A DNA stretch of 64,000 nt from Citrus sinensis (lineage: Eukaryota > Streptophyta > Magnoliopsida > Sapindales > Rutaceae): contig NC_068563.1 in NCBI RefSeq assembly GCF_022201045.2, positions 17,209,001 through 17,273,000 on the forward strand, in the 5' to 3' direction. How positions within the stretch are numbered: the first letter of the stretch is position 1; each line of letters opens with the position of its first letter. Below are positions 24,668 to 34,192 of the stretch, piece after piece. The notes below the pieces were generated by a model. The model ran no database searches and had not been told where the DNA came from. It saw only the letters and a list, made by a program, of their open reading frames with translations. A program made the position numbers and the translations under genes.

Positions 24668-26125
24668 AACTTGGTTAATTTTCAATCAATTGCTATTGAT
24701 ACCAATGTGCAAGTGTACACAACAAGTAATAAAGTAATGAGTATTCATGGTCATCTCCACAAGGATTGATGTTACTAGAAATGCTACAACAATCACAATA
24801 GTGCAATCTACTTTTTTTTCAAGATGAACAAATTGAAAGTTGATTACTACCGAAATTAATAATTGTAAGGAAATAAAACAAATAAATGCAGTAATGAAAT
24901 AAATTGCGTAGAAGAATCAAATGAGAATAAGGTAGTTGAATGATCAAACTCTCTTCATGGGTTGACTGTTTTTCATCAAATTAGCACCGATTGCTACAGC
25001 AATTACTACAGCACTGGGCGGAATTATTTTGCATCCTCAGCTGTAGCATGTTGGAATTCTCATACCCTTAAGTATCTTAGCAATGACCAGTTGTTATTCT
25101 ACCTACAGCATGGCATTATGAACATCTATTCTCTCCACCCTACAAGGTGAGACCTATGTCTAGTTCATCACAAATCTTAACTTCAAGTATAGCCCTTATG
25201 AGATTCAAGATAAACTTAATCCAGGAAACTCAAATTAAGATCAAGTATTACTCTAATAATATCCACTAAGACATGTCCTTTTGCGGCTCTATCTTAAGTT
25301 AAACCATTAAATGGGTGGTCAACCGAAATAACAGTTATAATAATAACTACTAGAGTAAAATGTTATAGCAATTATATAGCAACTCATAAGAACAGTCAAA
25401 AACCCATTTAGATTGTTTGTCACTCAACTATAGCAAGTTTAGTTCATACTTTGAAAAAGAAAAACAAACAGCAAAATATTGGTCACAAAATACATTGGCT
25501 CAATCAAAGAGTAAGAGAAGAACAAATGGAGAATGACAAAGATTGAATCCAAATAACTCTGCTGGATTCTTCACTGATGCAGAATCGGTTCCCTTGAATT
25601 CTGATTGTTGTCTTCTTTTTTTCTTGATTTTCCAATGTTAATTCCTTGCCGCCGTTTTATGTGATGTGCGCCCCTTTTTATAACTAAAAACTAGGGTAAA
25701 CAAAAGCCTAGGGCGTACATGAGTCAAATTAGGAAACTGCAGATCGCAATTTTACAGATATCCCACGCTAAGTTTTTTCCATCGTTGTTACAGGATTACT
25801 ACAGCAATGGTTGCTCCAGTAACGGCTATAACATTGCACTACTCCAGGTTTTGTTTCACTTCTTTTGTGGCCATATTCTTCCTCCTTTTTGCTAGCCTAC
25901 TACCTCAGCATCCCTTCATGGATATAAACTTCTGAAAACCTACAATTATACACATGTTTTGAGCACAAATTACTTTAAATCAAGCAAAACATATTAAGAC
26001 TAAACTAAAATGGATGTTTATGCAAAACGTAACAAAAATGTAATAAAAACACATCATTTATTCTCTAAGTGGTCTTGATTTAAGTCTAGAATTGCCATAA
26101 TAACTCTCATTTCATAGAGTTATCA
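24668..26125 (-). repeat. 5' LTR of the Athila-like element
   Basis: About 1.46 kb, full length. Its start (minus strand TGATAACTCTATGAAATG, at 26125) matches the truncated partner at 15269. Its end is set by the primer site, so the left boundary is accurate to a few bases. Variants of CTACAGCAAT recur inside it (near 24995-25010 and 25797-25835). A related LTR relic lies at about 60680-61462. Confidence 0.85.
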
Positions 26126-26149
26126 TCGCGCGACTCCTCCTTCTACTTG

Positions 26150-26285
26150 ATGAAGGACACGATGTGACAGGAGGTGCGGCGTGTGCCGATGACGTTTTTT
26201 CCATGTATTGGACCATCTCCTTGTACCGCTCGGCTTCCTCCGCAAGTTTCGCCATGTATACATTTTCTTCCGTGGAGTGAATTTT
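26150..26285 (-). pseudogene. 14-3-3 gene fragment (N-terminal helices)
   Basis: On the minus strand, about 26279-26200, the sequence reads the hallmark 14-3-3 N-terminus: STEENVYMAKLAEEAERYKE, followed by MVQYMEK. That corresponds to helices A and B of the phosphopeptide-binding dimer interface. After this the match ends in Ser/Ala/Pro-rich codons. Nothing else of the roughly 250-residue protein is present. It lies in the 320 bp between the gypsy 5' LTR and the truncated copia 3' LTR, so it is not part of either element's normal coding set. It is probably a piece captured by a transposon or introduced during repair; how it came here is not known. Confidence 0.85.
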
Positions 26286-26446
26286 GTTTTTGTTTAAAAT
26301 TTAAATTTACTTTTACATATTTGCCCTTTATAGTAACGTTATACGTATTTTTGTGTTAACGTCAGGGGAGGTTCCTGTAATTACATAAATACTTTCTATC
26401 TGACTGTCAATACACTAAACCTCAAAGGAGGTCTCTAAAAATTACC
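26286..26446. other. Unassigned filler between gypsy LTR and copia LTR
   Basis: AT-rich stretch with two short related phrases, GGGGAGGTTCCTGTAATTAC (near 26365) and AAAGGAGGTCTCTAAAAATTA (near 26424). The phrases resemble ends of small DNA transposons, but no inverted repeat pair was established. Confidence 0.35.
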
Positions 26447-27333
26447 CTTGTTTTTAAAATTCTGGAAATGGACCTATTTGCAAAGTTCTATAAAGATTTA
26501 GGTCATAGTATAATTTTATAAAGTTTTAGTACAAAACTATAGTTTTAGAAAATAGATGTTTCACTGTAGTAAAGCGGCTAACCGGATTCACCAAAGCGGC
26601 AAACCAATTATCAAGGAGAAGCTCTCTTGAGTCAAAATGGCTAACCGAAAAATGAAAAGCGGCAAACCGAATGTTAAAAAAAATTCAAATATTTGAACAT
26701 AACGGTAACATCAAGCGGCAATTCAGTTAACCCAAAGCGGCAAGCCGGTTATCATCAGAAAGTCAATAACGGCTAATTTTCTACTCCAACTATAAAATGC
26801 CTTAAATCAAATTCAATTAAGAAGATATAACCATTGGTATCATTGAGCATTCCTCTGCAATATGAGCATATAATTTTTGTATTTATTTTATTCATTCGCA
26901 CACATTAGGCTTTCATTTGTAATTAAACACAATTGTGTGGGGGGAATTTATTTGTAATTGTTTTTGTAAAATCAAGTTGAGAGGTTGTAAGTGTTGGGAT
27001 ATACTTGGGTGGAAAGATTGTGAATAATCTCTTGTTGTAAAAGTCCACTGACACCTTGGAAGTCAATTGTAAGCATTTGAAACCTTGGGAGGCTTGGATA
27101 GTGAAATCTTCAAGGTTGGTTTGCTTGAAGGCGTAGACGTAGGTAGAGATTCCTGAACCACGTAAAAATATTTGTGTTTACTCTCTCCTCCCTTACTCTT
27201 TTATTTTTTAGCATGGTTAAATTTATTGTTTTTGATTTCATTGAGCCATTAGATTAAATTGTTATATGATTTGCTTAGCTTAAGTTTTAAAAACCCAATT
27301 CACCCCCTCTTGGGTTGCATAACTATGATTTCA
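26447..27333 (+). repeat. 3' LTR of the SIRE-like copia element (5'-truncated)
   Basis: 887 bp collinear with about 9352-10309, ending GGGTTGCATAACTATGATTTCA and followed at once by the duplicated CAGCT. The first 160-170 bp of the LTR are missing. One unit of the internal AAAGCGG repeat region present in the 5' LTR is absent here. Substitutions are frequent, indicating an old insertion. Confidence 0.87.
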
Positions 27334-27900
27334 CAGCTGTCTATCTATTCCTTTCCATTACATAGTTCCTTGAACTATTCTGAAAGGTATTCAAGTCCTC
27401 ATTCAGTCCTCAGGACTTTAACATTACTGTCTAGTTGGTTCTCTACCATGTTTAGATATAATCTAAAGCAATCTAGTGCTTCTGATTTATGAGAAATCAA
27501 GTAGACACGACTGAAATGCAAATAATCATCAGTGAATGTAATAAAATATAAAGCTCCATATTTAGCCGTTATATTCATTAGTCTACAGATGTCACTATGG
27601 ATTAATGGTAACTTAAGTCTAATTCCTTTATCGAATGGTTTTCTAGTTGCTTTTCCAGTTAGACAATTTTCATATATAAGCAATTCAACCTTGGTGAGTA
27701 GGCCCAACAAACCCTGTCTCGCAAGTCTATGCATTCTTTCTTGCCTTATATGACCTAATCTAGCATGCCAAGTAATTGCATCTATCTCATTGTTACTGGA
27801 AGAAGTAACATACGAAAAATAACTATTATCATAACTTGAACCATCAAGTATCGTGTCTAACATAAAAAAACCATTAATCAAATGCCTAGTTTAAATAAGA
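27334..27900 (-). pseudogene. Integrase N-terminal half of the old copia element
   Basis: Frame 27881-27399 (160 codons) has the GAG-pre-integrase zinc region (ITWHARLGHIRQERMHRLAR) and the first integrase catalytic block around FITFTDDYLHFSRVYLISHK. After a stop at 27399 the frame runs into the CAGCT duplication. On the other side of the inserted element (position 9185 leftward) the next integrase residues follow in the same register, giving an IDRQLT junction. This shows the two halves were once one gene. Confidence 0.9.
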
Positions 27901-27921
27901 ACTGAATTTTTTTTAAAAAAA

Positions 27922-28336
27922 GAAAATTATCATTCGTATACCCTATATTTGCTCTGTTATCAAAAATACTACAACACTTTGAGGGTGTATCAATCGTCCA
28001 CCCTTAGTTAACAAAATGTATCAGCTGACCACCAAACCGTTAGTTGTCGTTTGTAAGTTAACGGAATTATAGTGAATTGATGATTTTACCCTTAACAATT
28101 ATCACTTGTATACCCTTAAATTCTCTTTTTATCACTTGTATACCCTTAAATTATCGCTTGTATCATATGAAAAGACCAAATTACCCTTCTGACGTCATCA
28201 TACTTAAACGGCAACTAACGGTTTGGTGGTTAGCTGATACATTTTGTCAACTTAGGGTGGACGATTGATACACCCTCAAAGTGTTGTAGTATTTTTTATA
28301 ATGGAGTAAACTAAGGGTATACAAATGATAATTTCC
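27922..28336. mobile_element. 415-bp MITE with long inverted arms (Mutator-like)
   Basis: Arms of about 125-135 bp are inverted copies of each other. The left arm starts GAAAATTATCATTCGTATAC and the complement of the right arm starts GGAAATTATCATTTGTATAC. A perfect 9-bp duplication TTAAAAAAA flanks it (27913-27921 and 28337-28345). The 9-bp duplication and long arms fit a Mutator-type MITE, though the A-rich target weakens the evidence. It interrupts the old copia element between protease and integrase and carries no gene. Confidence 0.85.
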
Positions 28337-28546
28337 TTAAAAAAATCTCCAAACAAACGCCATGAAAGTTTAAATTATACCTAATTCAAGAATAACATGA
28401 ACAGAAACCAAGTTTTGTCGAATTTCCAATGCATATAGGACATCATGTAACAAAAGAATACGACCACCACGCAAAGTCAGTTTGCAAGTGCCTATTCCTT
28501 TTTATTCAACTTTGGTGTTGTTTCCCATGTATATCTATCTAGTCCC

Positions 28547-29551
28547 TTAACGATACTCCACAAATGCATCTCGATCACGAGCTATATGGTCTGTTGTTCC
28601 TGAGTCTAAAGTCCATATAAGACGAGCATCAGTTAGGAGTATAGAACTTGTAACCAGAGCATAATTCAATAAAGTAGGGTTGGGCATCATCTTTTTCGGC
28701 TCAGTACACTCACGAACGAAGTGACCCAGCTTACTACAATTGTAGCATTTCATCTTGGATTTGTCATTATTCTTGTCAACACGCTTACCCCTTGAGTGCT
28801 TCTTGGCATCTGGCTTCTTCTGATTAGGATAAGATCTCTTACCCTTCTGTGTTATACTTATGGCCTTTCTTACACTTGAATCCCAAAGCCTTACGCGAGC
28901 TTGATTCATCCATATAAACACGATCAAAAAGCTTATTTGCCTCAAGGCGCTTTGCTTACAGCTCAAGGGGATGTTCAATATTATTGAATTTTTTGGTATT
29001 CTCATTACGAGACATATTCACTTTCATGTGTTCCCGGGAATCATGTAGAGATCTTATCACTGCCTGGACTTGTTGTTCATCAGTCATAATATGTTCAGCA
29101 GCCTTAAGTTCACGAATCATGTTTGACATCTCCTTTAGACGCTGCCTTATAGTATGATTCTGATGGTTCTGATAAGAATCAAACTTGATCGTAAACCTTT
29201 TGAGCTTAGTGGTCAAAGTGCCACCAAACTTGTCTTTTAGAGCGAGCCATATCTCTTGAGCATTATCATACTTCTCAAACTCACACATGAGGTCATCTTG
29301 CATGCTGCTCAACATAATTATGTGAGCATTGTTATTCTTCTTTTTCCAAACCTTGTAGGCCTCAAGATCCCTCCTGTGTTGAGCAGTATTGCCATGCTCA
29401 GGCTCAGCTAAGGTGTTGTTTAAAGCTTTTAGAATCTCTTAGTCTTCAATGATGTACTGAATTTTATGGTGCCAAATATCATAATTGTCACCATTCAGCT
29501 TCTCACCCTTGTTTAGCTCGGCCACAATGTTCTTAAATGCAGATATCATCT
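28547..29551 (-). pseudogene. Gag and protease start of the old copia element
   Basis: Gag begins around 29551 (MISAFKNIVAELNKGEKL) and passes a stop near 29440. It continues at 29315-28956 with the UBN2-type block (EIWLALKDKFGG; MSNMIRELKAAEHIMTDEQQ). After a frameshift, 29005-28547 carries a CX2CX4HX4C zinc knuckle (CYNCSKLGHFVREC), then the protease active-site region WTLDSGTTDHIARD. The order is correct for copia. At least two breaks make it non-functional. Confidence 0.88.
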
Positions 29552-31483
29552 CAACTTTCTTTTAACATAGAAACAATTCAAAATACAATCAATAAAGGCA
29601 TAATCAATAATTGCACAAATAATTAATTTTCCAACAAACATGAACAAAAAAAATGACAAATTAATATCGGGAATGGAATCAAAAGGTTACGAAGCTTCCA
29701 ATCATCATCCAATTCCCTTTATTATATTCATCATTAATTTGATTTTTATGTGCAAAATTATTAATTCTATTTTTGAATTTATTAAATTCAATTTAGAACT
29801 CCCACTCAACAGAATAATTCATGAAATATAATAAAAGAGCATATTGAGTTGAGCAATAACTAACGTAAAAATTAATGAATAAAAATATAGCAACATATTA
29901 TTCAATCAATAAAATAAAACCAATATTAAAACAATAACAGTTAACAAACAAATGAAATAATCTAATATGATCAATCTAATATATAGAATCTTCTGCATGA
30001 TCTTAAAATATTCTTTATTGCTCGAGACTCTTTCATCTAATTTATACTCATGTGCATCTCCAAATAAAGATAATTGTTCTTCCTTAATGATCCTATTTAT
30101 GGTTTTCTCATATCATAATATCTGCCCTCTACCAAGGCAACTAGGTTGTCTCCTATTCTGAACGCCTCATTTTTTAAGCAAGACAGCACTCCTCCATTAG
30201 CTCAATTTCACATGTCAGCATATAATATATATTATTCTAAATTTGCTCTAATGCATGAGCCTTAAAGACAAGCGTATTATCATCATTGGGTAAGGAATTT
30301 ATGAGAACCCATTGATAGTAATCCTAGTCTGTATATTTAGAGTTTGATTTTTCATATTTTAGTTTGCTAAAGACCTCGTATATATCTTCTATATTTATAC
30401 ACATAGAACGGTCTGGGTCTATCTTATAATTCTCCATTTTCCTCATAAGTTCTTCATGAGATAAATTATCATTAATCTGAAGTAAATCAATAGGTGCAAC
30501 CCAAGCCTATATATCGTTAATTCATTTTCCTTAGTCCATAATTTTCTAATGGGAGGCATCCAAGAAAAATAACATAAAATTCATATTAGTGATTGTTAAC
30601 AAATGACTAAAGATGAGATACAATCAAATTTTAGCCAATTTCCATGGAAAAATACTTTCGAGCTCCTACTAGAGCAAAATATTTATAAACATATAATGCT
30701 CATCCATGAGAGTTTATATATTTAATCCAAAATTTTATTTTAAAAAAGAGAGATAACTAGAAATTCTGATTTTATGTTAAAAATAAATAGAAAATTAAAT
30801 TTAAGATTAAACGATGCAAATGGTGCCAAAATCGGAGTCCTGGATAGCAAGATACATGGAAAATATTAATTTGGATTTACATCCCTACACGCAAAGGTAG
30901 GCATGTACTATTCACGCGCGCTACAGTGCACTATAGTATATTACAGTATCGTGTGCTCCCCCATGTGCACAATGAGAAAGTGTGACCCACGCGCCGCCTT
31001 TCTCGACTCCGATGATATCGGATCCTGCACCGTCCGACTCAATTTTTTGTCCTGAATCCAATGGTGCCTCATATTTTCAAATGAAGGTCAAAATAAGTTG
31101 AAATCGTCAAAAGACCGATTCTAGCATTATTAGGGTTTCTGATTTCGTGCCCTAATCCAATCAGATTTTTGTTTTGGCCATAACTTTCTCATTTGAAGTC
31201 TATTTTTAACAAATCACATATTGTTGGAAAGCTCTTGAAAAGATCTTTCCAATGATATGTTATTCACATTGTCAGGTTGACTAGATTTAAAGATATGATC
31301 AAATAAAGTTTCAGGTTTCATGTTTTGTTAAGGTTCTTGCAATCTAAACCCTAAGATATTTTTATGTCTTTCAATTCTAGAATTTTTACAATGATTCTAG
31401 CACTCCAGAACATAAATTTCAGAGCCATCAGATCACACATTTCATGAAAAAATAATTAACATATAAAATTCCAACACAAAAAC
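29552..31483 (-). other. Long leader of the old copia element
   Basis: About 1.9 kb between the primer site and gag, unusually long for a copia leader. The part 30600-31480 looks like ordinary untranslated sequence. The part about 29990-30530 shows decayed coding potential and is listed separately, so it may be a foreign insertion. Confidence 0.5.
29990..30530 (-). pseudogene. Unassigned fossil reading frame in the copia leader
   Basis: On the minus strand, from about 30511 down to 30200, one frame stays open for about 55 codons, then one stop, then about 30 more codons. It contains protein-like stretches such as NLSHEELMRKMENYKIDPDR and DYYQWVLINSLPNDD. After a one-base shift near 30175 a further open piece follows (FRIGDNLVALVEGR). 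It does not match gag, pol or any host family I can name. Codon content is AT-rich but not low-complexity. It could be a decayed host gene piece, an unknown element gene, or a non-retroviral insertion; I cannot tell which. Confidence 0.4.
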
Positions 31484-31498
31484 CCAGCTCTGATACCA
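31484..31498 (-). other. Primer binding site of the old copia element
   Basis: The minus strand reads TGGTATCAGAGCTGG one base inside the 5' LTR. It is the tRNA-Met-type site typical of plant copia elements and sets the LTR end. Confidence 0.9.
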
Positions 31499-31499
31499 T

Positions 31500-31846
31500 T
31501 GATGAAAAATATAAAAGGAATTCAAGAAGCCATACCTTTTTCTAAGCAGCGAAATAATTAAGTGTTGGATCACGTTGATGGTCGGAAAAAAATTACAAGC
31601 GAAAATCCTCCTTTAATCACAGTATAAATACCTTCTTTAAATTGAGTTGTTTAATGTTCTTATTTAATTTTGATGAAGAATAGAAGAAGATGAAGATTGT
31701 TTTGCCACACACAAACTCTCTGCGTTATTAATTTTCTCTCAAAGTTGTAAACAAAGTGGGAAGTTTATATCAGCTTCGTTTTTAACTTCTAAACTGCACA
31801 TAGCAGTTACCAAATACGGGTCGATCGACGACCCACCCATCTAACA
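31500..31846 (-). repeat. 5' LTR of the old copia element
   Basis: 347 bp, minus-strand start TGTTAGATGG and end TTTTTCATCA. It is collinear with 5453-5821. The right flank CCTGC matches the left flank CCCGC of the other LTR with one change. Confidence 0.87.
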
Positions 31847-31851
31847 CCTGC

Positions 31852-32888
31852 AAATGCAAATATACATATTTCAATTTATAATTTCATCAATATTATTACC
31901 AAACCAGATCATTCAACACCATCAGTCCATCACAAACAAATCGACTTAATACAATATCATAAAGTCTAAAACAAGAAAAGAAAAAAAAACTAAAAAAAGT
32001 TTCATCCATGAAACATAAAGTAAAATAACGAATAATAAACCCAACAGCCAACATCCATAAGAAATTATTACATGACAAATAAAACAAACTAACAACAAAT
32101 AACCATGTAACAACAAACATCATCCATGAGAAACTCCATTATTTTTGCCCCTCATCTTGGACAACTTCAACTTTGATAACCTATTAAAAAATAATACTAT
32201 TAATGAAATTTAAAAAAATAAAAAATAACCAATTGAAAATAAAAATCACAGTATGTTGTAATTTTAATTTTTTTTATTAAATACAAAAAGAAGTAAAAAA
32301 AATAACCCATTACTTACCTCTCACGAAAGAAGGCAGTAGCAACAACTCAAAGTTGAAGAAGATTGGCTTCTCAAATTCTAAAAACTATATTAAAATAGCC
32401 ATTAAGTTTAAACATAAAGTGAAATGGGAATAGGCAACAAGCTGGGGAGTGGGGACGAAGATGAATGCGAAGGAAAGCAATTTGTTGTCGGCAGTGTATT
32501 TATGTATTTGTGTGTGATTCGATTTGGATTTAGAAATTAGGGTTTGAACTTTTTAGTTTGGTCAAGGTGTAAATATATTATGGTTATAGTGAGTTAAAAT
32601 GTACTATAAGATAATGAGCTTGCTTATGGTACCTTATAATATTATGCAGGTGTCCATATTCAGAATTTAAAAAATACGTTCAATTTTTTTCAATTGGATT
32701 CCAATTCTAGGTTTTTCAACCGAGAATCGAGTCGAAAATTTGGTTCGGTTTCGAATTATAAAGTTATCAAACTAGATCTAAAACAAAAAGAACTAAACCA
32801 ATTTTTTTCGAATGATGCTTTAGTGTATTTTATTTTAAGCTGCACAGAAACAAGGGTATGGATGGAAGATTTTCTTTGTTATCCTTAA
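31852..32888. other. Original intergenic DNA upstream of the helicase gene
   Basis: Before the insertions this stretch joined the left-flank DNA at 5447 to the helicase promoter at 47845. Two exon-like pieces on the minus strand can be seen: one ending in a GTAAGT donor at about 32325, and one starting after a T-rich AG acceptor near 32188. They give no recognisable protein. The frame at 31896-32123 is low-complexity and not supported. Confidence 0.4.
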
Positions 32889-34192
32889 ATTTGTATTTAG
32901 GGGTGGGCAAATGGTTCGATTTTAATTAGGGGTGGGTAAATGGTTTGAGTTTTTTCAAACCAAACCGAACTAAACTGAAAAAATTTGGTTCGGTTCTAAG
33001 GCTATAAACTAAATGGTTTGAAAATATCAGAACTGATTTGTATTCAGTTTGGCTTAAAACTGTTTCCAAATCGACAAACCGATCGGTTTGGTTGAATTTA
33101 ATTAAAAAATATTTTTAATTTAAAATATAAAAACCAAAAATCCTAAAATCGATTTCCAATTGCAATCCCTAACCCAATTCTCTACACGGCTTCCAGCCTA
33201 AATCAATGGGCATTCATCTCTCTCCTTCGGTCCCTGTCGTAGCCTTATGGTGACGCCGTCACGGCCTTAGTCTAGCCCGATAGCTCGTTAAGCACGATTA
33301 GCTTAACCCCTTATGCACAGTCACCCTCACGGTCTCACGCTCGTCTACCATAGTTCATGCCTCACTCGCGACGCTCCTCTCAGTCTCATCAGACATTGCT
33401 CATGCCTCATTCGCGACTCTTCTCCAACTTTCATTAGTCCAAACCGCTTGCCGTCAGCCCGCTTTCTTCATTGCTGCAGACTGCAGATGTTTTTTTTAAA
33501 TAAATTTTGGCTATACGGCTTTTTTTTGTGTTGGTGTTACTAGTTGAAATTAGAATGTTTAGAACTTGTGAGGTTTGCTTTTGTGCTAGTGTTACTAGAT
33601 GAAATTAAATTGTTAATTTTTTCCCATGACATTGAATTTGAAAGTACATGTTAGAGGTTGGCTCAATCTATTACATCAGATGTTAATGAAAAAATTGCAA
33701 AAGTCAAATGATTTATTTGATGGAGTTTTAATTGTGATTTGTAATACGAAAATATGATTGTTCGTGATACAAGAAAAAAAAATTACTTAGCAGAAGAGCT
33801 TTGAAGGGAAAATTAAATATGGGGACAAAAGTTACATATATGGTTAGGAATTTATTGATTCAAGAACCAATCTTGTTATAATGGGCTAGTGACATTGGCA
33901 GCAATCAACATGTACACTTTATAATTTATTTCATAATTCATAATATGCTATTATGCTTTATTTATTAAATGGATCACTAATCGCACAATTTGTTATTTAT
34001 ACTTCCATTAGCCATAATCATGTAATTTTAATTTAATTAGCTATGATTAAAAGTAAATTACGATATGTAGGCATACTTTAATTGTTCTTGTGAAAATAAG
34101 TTAAATTATAATTTATTTTTTTCAATTTAATAAATTGTTAAATAAAATAATAAATCAAGATTGTTTATTTATTTATATTTTATTCATTTTAG

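Larger units (their letters stand above)
14986..26125 (-). mobile_element. Athila-like Ty3-gypsy retrotransposon (innermost of left nest)
   Basis: Minus-strand gypsy element. A 5' LTR lies at about 24668-26125 and a truncated 3' LTR at 14986-15269. A primer site of the form TGGTGTCGTTGCCGGGGA (minus strand) is at 24647-24665. Coding order is gag, protease, RT, RNase H, integrase, then an env-position ORF with the plant-transposon-protein domain, which is typical of Athila. The shared LTR part (about 280 bp) differs at only about eight bases plus two small indels, so this insertion is younger than the two copia elements. About 1.2 kb of the left LTR is missing together with the adjoining copia sequence, and no target duplication is seen. 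Confidence 0.88.
9186..27333 (+). mobile_element. SIRE/Maximus-like Ty1-copia element, inserted in the old copia
   Basis: Plus-strand copia element with a 5' LTR at 9186-10309 and a 5'-truncated 3' LTR at about 26447-27333. The target duplication CAGCT is perfect (9181-9185 and 27334-27338). A TGGTATCAGAGC primer site follows the 5' LTR, then gag, integrase, RT and RNase H in copia order. The LTR longer than 1 kb with an early CTTGATTTTGATGATAACA motif is typical of the SIRE/Maximus lineage. The 3' part of the internal region, and the start of the 3' LTR, were lost where an Athila-like gypsy element now sits (14986-26125). All frames are interrupted, so the element is inactive. Confidence 0.9.
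5453..31846 (-). mobile_element. Old Ty1-copia LTR retrotransposon, split by later insertions
   Basis: The outer member of the left nest. Its LTRs are at 5453-5821 (3' LTR) and 31500-31846 (5' LTR) on the minus strand, both ending in TG..CA style. A tRNA-Met-type primer binding site abuts the 5' LTR. Flanking target duplications are CCCGC (5448-5452) and CCTGC (31847-31851), one mismatch. From right to left the gene order is gag and zinc knuckle, protease, integrase, RT, RNase H, which is the copia order. The body is broken at the integrase by the plus-strand element 9186-27333, and a MITE sits at 27922-28336. Without these it would be about 7.8 kb. Many stops and frameshifts show it is dead. 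Confidence 0.9.

Noticed and set aside
28077-28268. 63-codon plus-strand frame in the MITE
   Set aside because: It lies in the hairpin loop and arm of a non-coding MITE; the repeated ITCIPLN words come from a short DNA repeat.
29990-30530. Reading the fossil frame as a named viral or host gene
   Set aside because: No motif specific enough to name a family; kept as unassigned.
32124-32460. Exon-like pieces on the minus strand with splice-type borders
   Set aside because: Joined reading gives no recognisable protein and no start; noted only in the spacer entry.
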